A stretch of 64,000 nt of DNA from Sphagnum compactum. Taxonomy: Eukaryota; Bryophyta; Sphagnopsida; Sphagnales. The translations under genes and the position numbers were made by a program. A model generated the notes under the pieces. That model saw nothing but the letters and a program-made list of their open reading frames with translations, was not told the origin of the DNA and ran no database searches. Below are positions 59,141 to 64,000 of this stretch, piece by piece (the stretch's first letter is position 1; every line of letters begins with the position of its first letter). The stretch covers positions 1,736,001-1,800,000 of the forward strand of contig OZ234493.1 of assembly GCA_965153455.1 (NCBI GenBank). Reading direction: 5' to 3'.

Positions 59141-60622
59141 TTAAAGCTTTGAATAGTCTGTGGATGCCTAACCGATTTGTTCATGCATTCGATCAAAATC
59201 ATTTAATGGTTTAATTGTGCAAAGTCACCAATGATACTAATAAATGGTCCTTCCTCAGAGTTAGGTGATATGGTGAGGCAATAAAAAGGCTCCAGGTACA
59301 AAGATATGTAATTCTCTATAATCACCACCAAATGTACAATTCCATTACCATTTACATCTTTGAAGTGGAATTTAATGGTTGGAAACTCGAAAATTGAAAA
59401 ACATCAGAAAGGTTGAAGCATATTGGAAATAGATCAATAGCATATTGAGGTGAAGTTATTAGCTTCTGAAGTTCTTACAATCCTTCCATACTCAATCAAT
59501 CCTTTCTTGTATTTGTTAATGGTAAGCATGTTTGATATCAATTGTCCCTTGTACCAGGTTGTAATTGTAACAATTCCCTAGATGAGTGGCTGGTAACCCG
59601 TGGCTACGCCACTCCAGCCACCCCCAAGAAAAGGAGGGAGGACCCAAAAAAAACGAAAAAAAAAAAAAAAACACCTCCCTTCACTCCCCCGTCCGGTCCT
59701 TTCCCGCCCGTCCCCCCCCTACTGGCCCCCCCCTGCTGCCCCCCCCGTGCTGGCCCGCCCCACCCCCCCCCACCCCTGCTGCCGCTCAGTAACTTCTTAA
59801 CTGTCGCTCAGTAAAAAGTAACTTAGGTAAATTTGGTAACTTCGAAAAGGTAAAAACAGACAGACGCACGCACGCACACCATGTTTATAATTATATATTC
59901 CCTAGATAGAATAAATGTGCACCAAATAACACATTATGCAAGATGGATGATTTGTATGAACATGAAACATTTTTTCCTTTGTATTCTTGTCCCATTTAAA
60001 CTAACCATAATGGTTAGCAATGTATCAACCATTACCTTATTAGCCAGTAAATGTTTTACCTACTTACTTATGGCATGTTGGTACTTACATAACTAACTAA
60101 TGTGAAGTGGAAGTAGGTGGATTTACAAGATAATTACCTTGCCTGCTTATAATGTTCAAAGTTTAGACTAGTTCTTTTATCAATTTTATTTTGAATTGAA
60201 ATTACCTAATGAATTTAAATTATTTTATCATCTCTCATGATTTTATTTGAATTTGACATCAAGGGTAGTGGCATTAAGTGATGTGTTGCTTGTTTACTTA
60301 TTAATTAAAATTTTGGCCTAACACCTTGCACTTGTTGGTTCAAATTTTGACTTGAACCTGCAACCAATATATTGGTGAGTACCAAAGACCTACTATTTGT
60401 CTTCTTTTTTTAATCCTTTTTTCTCGAGTTATCAAATTCATTTTTGCATTCAAATTACCAAACCATGTCACATAGTTCCACAATATATTTTTAATGGTTT
60501 TATTCACACATGATTTTGTTTCAACTTGCCATATTATAAGACAAAGCCATCTATGAAGAACATTTGGTTCCAACTCCAAAAATAAAATTAAAATTGTCTC
60601 AATTTTGGGTCCACACAAATAA
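59141..60622 (-). pseudogene. Aspartic protease relic, copy 4 (last exon plus intron)
   Basis: The relic of exon 4 is at 59141 to about 59484, followed upstream by intron 3-like sequence to 60622. The whole block from 58962 aligns closely with 15327-16645 of relic 1. It shares with relic 1 the CAA-to-TAA nonsense change after the NH of the QANH motif and a decayed exon acceptor, and it has extra small deletions. No exons 1-3 are present. A 313-bp insertion interrupts the intron at 59584-59896. Confidence 0.85.
59584..59896. mobile_element. GC-rich 313-bp insertion with 11-bp target duplication
   Basis: The insertion is defined by comparison with the empty site in relic 1 (around 15940-15955). 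ATTCCCTAGAT occurs once there, but on both sides here (59573-59583 and 59897-59907). The insert starts GAGTGGCTGGTAACCCGTGG, has an A-rich tract near 59648-59672, then C-rich sequence to about 59785, then a CAGACAGACGCACGCACG tract. Open frames across the C-rich part are compositional. A target duplication of this length fits a retroposed or SINE-like insertion, but no tail at the terminus or clear polymerase III box was identified. Confidence 0.75.
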
Positions 60623-63600
60623 GCCTCTTTTGATGAATAAAAAAACTCCCAATGGCCCAATTTGCACTCGTAATAAAAAATTTTCTATCTTCTCGGTGTA
60701 ACTTTCTAAAAATACCAGACATCTTTAACCCTGCAATTATCCTATTTAAATGTCTGGATTGAAAAACAACATTTACAAGATCATGACCATCATGAGTACT
60801 AATGATGCCTCCACTCCATGTGATATGAAAATTATTGGTTTTGGCATAATCTAAAGTTACATCCTTCTTGTTAAATTGGATGAGTAAATGTTGTTTTGGT
60901 GTGATTACCCTTTGGTGTTACTTCACAAGTTCAGGGTCAGGTTGGGGTCCAAATTTTTCCCGTCGTCTATGTGGTTATGATACTAACACTCTTGGTTCAC
61001 CTATAGCTCTAAGCTTTTCAATAGGTATCTCAACAAGTCTTTCAATAAGTGAACTTGGCCCAACAACTCCTAATGTTAGTGATGGGGTTTGTTGCTTATC
61101 TTCTAAAAACTATGTGCTAGGGGAATCATAAGCCTTTCCTAACATTGACATTAGTGTTTTATTTAAAACACTAGTCCTAAAAATACAATATATATATATT
61201 TTATTTCTTTTAAAAAACCTACAACATTTTTTACATCAAGAAAAAAAGTCTCAAGGTTTTAACAAGGTCCAACAAATATGAATTTATTTATGAACGCCTA
61301 TTATTCTTTGTAGACTTTCTATTTACATTCTTTCATATCGTTTGACATGTGCCATTTTCTTTCCCTTTTTTGCATATAATTTTTCTTTGCGAGACTTTTC
61401 AGATTCCAACAAATCCAATTTTAGTTCGTGCTTAAAATTACATGTAAAATCCAAAAGTAAACTTGGGGTCAAATAGAATTACTCATGTTTATGGTATTCA
61501 TGATGCTACTTTATGCATTCAATTATGCACTAAATTTGGCTTGACTTGCCTCTCGTAATTTCCATTGCCACAAGCTAAATTCCCTCAACCATTGTTGTCA
61601 TTTTTGTCCATGATTTGGGAATAAGCAAGTCACCTTGCATATCACGTTCTAAAACAAAATAAATAGTTTAGTCTTTTCTATCAAACTTTTGATAACAAAA
61701 TTCAGTTTCACAACGTATTTAAAACATAGATTCGAATTTCGGTTACAGAACCAAAAGATGTAGATCAAAAGCGGGTTTAGGATCGAAACTATGTATGTTT
61801 ATTACATAGTTATGGAAATATATGTTCTTATTTGCATAAATATTCTTTCACCTTTCTATTTTCTATGTATAACTAATATGCCACACCATTTTCCTACCAT
61901 GGATTTCACACATAGGTTCATTCACAGTTGGGGTAACAAAAAAGGAAAAAAAAACTTGAGGACTTTTTAAACCTTATTTTATAAATAACGTATACATGAA
62001 ACAAATTTACGTGAAAAAAATTGAATAGTCCAATATAAGATAATTCATGTGCTAGTGGTGATTTTTCACATTCATACATAATTTGTATGAATATTTTGGT
62101 TTAATGCCAAAAATGCAAAAAATCCTAGAAAATCCCAAAATGAGTTCTAATGTATAACCAAAAATGTTTTTTGGTAAGATTATTTCCTGCACATGTGATT
62201 TTCATCTAAAGCTAAACATTTTGAATCCATTAAACATAATTGTTTCATCAAATGGTTTGAAAAATGTGTCCTTTGCCTTACAACTCTTTCTTTCAAAATT
62301 TTAAAATTTTGAAATTTTTGTTTAATTTGGTTTTTCATCAAGTTCATCTAATGAACATGTACTTTCATAAAAAAGGGCATGTTTTTGTTGTTAAAAAATT
62401 TGAAATCAAATATATGATTTTATGCATTCCTTTTTATTCCTTTTTTAAAAATGTACTTCAGACATTTGATTACTTTAGTTTACAAAACTCAAAATGACAT
62501 TTACATAATATCCAAATTATTTTAAAATATTTTTATTAATTAAAAAAACATCATTTTATCTAGTGGCATACAACAATCCATTACAATTATAGTATTGTAA
62601 AATAAACAAAAATTCAAAGTTATCTTTTGCAATCTTTTTTTAATTAGACACTCCTTTTTGGTACCCCAATCATGAATGGATTCACACACATAACTATGCC
62701 AAAACTTTTCAAGACTAAAATCTTAATTCTTTCACAATTCTATGCCATGGAATTTTGCATTCATCCAACAACTTGTTTTCATTAAGTGAAAGTGTTTCCA
62801 AAAGTCATAAACATTCACTTATACCAACCAAAAAGAAATTGAACAAAACATTTCCTAAAGTCTACACATCACATGGCTCCCAATGTGATTCAACATGCAC
62901 ATTAATGTGACAAAGATTTTTTTCACATGAATTATCATGTGAAAGTCATGCACATTAATTGAAGTTATGATCATATCATAATATTTTTATGAAATATAAC
63001 CATCAAGTAAATTACCAAACTTAACCCATGGGTAATTACATAAGTAATAATCTAATTACATTAAGTTACATGCCCTCATGAAATACATGGTCAAGATAGG
63101 GAGGAAACTAATCAATGATTGACAAACTTTGACCAAGACCATATTAAAGAAATGGGACCCAATCTTGCCTCGAAATCTCAAACCAAATTGGCACAATCTT
63201 TGGTTGAAAATCATAACGAAAAACAATGCATGATTCATCTAGTTCTTATGGCAAAAAAAACTCTTATAATCAACAAATGGAGAGCAAAGGCAAATCCAAG
63301 GATTGAGGTAAGTCGCTATCATGCAATCATAACACATCAAAAACCATTTTAAACATATTTTGAAAATGTGAAAAAATGTGAAAGGCATGGTCATGGGCAT
63401 TCACATTTTTGCATCGATTGAAATTTCCCTCAACACAGAAAGGCAATGGAAAGGCCTACACATGGAACATTGCGTATTTAACAAAAGGTTGTCGAAGAAA
63501 GTTGAATGTTGTTAGTCAACATGGACACTACTCTATGGGGTTACTATTTGGTTGGATTGTGAGGAATGACCTATGTTTCAACAATCGTTGATGGCTTGAC

Positions 63601-64000
63601 AAGAAATACAATAGATGTACCGTAACCTAGGGTCAACAAATAATTTTCTTTTTCAAAAAATGATTTTTTAAAACAAAATTGAAATTATAACCTTTGCCCT
63701 CATCTATTATAATAGTATATATGATACGAGGAATGAAATTATTTTAGAATGTAACCTATGATAATTATGATGATTTTCAACATGTCAACATTATTTTTAC
63801 AAATTTTCATTTCACTATTTTGTGGATTATTCAATGAGAAAACAGACCTTAAGGTAAGGTATTTGGGAAGGCCTAGTGGATTATGGTAGGCTAGAGTGGG
63901 CTAGGACCTTGAATGAGATTGCAAGGTCACCACTACTTAGCAAGCCTTCCTTAAGGAATTCAATGAGACTTGGTGCGCACATCATGCTATTTGTGCTAGA
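60623..64000. other. No gene seen
   Basis: AT-rich DNA with short open frames on both strands (for example 60868-61131, 63119-63352 and 63409-63591) that lack recognisable motifs. No repeat structure comparable to the preceding regions was noticed. Confidence 0.4.

Noticed and set aside
59542-59814. Proline-rich open frames of 66-90 codons in three overlapping frames
   Set aside because: Open in several frames because of A- and C-runs within a GC-rich insertion; a compositional artefact.
45001-64000. tRNA or other structured RNA genes
   Set aside because: No convincing cloverleaf with a GGTTCGA-type T-loop and matching acceptor stem was found by eye; a tRNAscan/Infernal run would be decisive.

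Overview
The window looks like nuclear DNA of a land plant. The protein-coding genes contain spliceosomal introns and sit in short islands of near-balanced base composition within long AT-rich, repeat-filled DNA. The recognisable families are plant ones: secreted nepenthesin-type aspartic proteases, proteins resembling FLOWERING PROMOTING FACTOR 1 (FPF1), Copia retrotransposons and hAT-like transposases. A pogo/Tigger-type transposon with DDD catalytic residues and a non-LTR reverse transcriptase family I associate mainly with non-flowering plants make a bryophyte, lycophyte, fern or gymnosperm more likely than an angiosperm. The species cannot be named from the sequence alone.

Layout. 0.5-12.3 kb: two paralogous four-exon genes in convergent orientation (563-2808 plus; 12294-10113 minus), separated by 7.3 kb of AT-rich degenerate satellite DNA holding a 272-bp MITE. 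Each predicted protein (about 549 and 520 residues) appears to contain two FPF1-like domains in tandem plus a C-terminal region with a duplicated W..xITRM module. Exon 3 of the two copies differs at only two synonymous positions. 13.1-15.0 kb: a complete-ended but coding-dead pogo/Tigger element. 15.5-25.4 kb: a dead aspartic protease gene (minus) split by a 6-kb decayed Copia element, which itself carries a 1.8-kb foldback-like insertion. 27.8-29.1 kb: a second aspartic protease relic. 29.8-31.8 kb: direct repeats, a degenerate tandem array and CTAC-rich DNA. 34.0-36.2 kb: a hairpin and a reverse-transcriptase relic. 37.8-39.0 kb: a hAT/DUF4371-like relic. 41.5-44.6 kb: the only apparently intact aspartic protease gene (minus, four exons, 519 aa). 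44.6-55.1 kb: gene-poor AT-rich DNA. 55.1-57.1 kb: a second, inverted copy of the reverse-transcriptase relic. 58.3-60.6 kb: a fourth aspartic protease relic carrying a GC-rich 313-bp insertion with an 11-bp target duplication. 60.6-64 kb: nothing recognised.

How it fits together. The window holds two tandem/inverted gene families. The FPF1-like pair are probably plant growth or developmental regulators and look functional. The aspartic protease family has four loci, all on the minus strand. One is probably active as a secreted protease, although its second active-site motif is DSGG rather than DSGT or DSGS. The other three are truncated or carry nonsense codons and transposon insertions. Two of the dead copies share the same nonsense codon, so at least one duplication happened after gene death. 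All exon boundaries were inferred by eye from splice consensus, reading-frame phase and comparison of paralogues.
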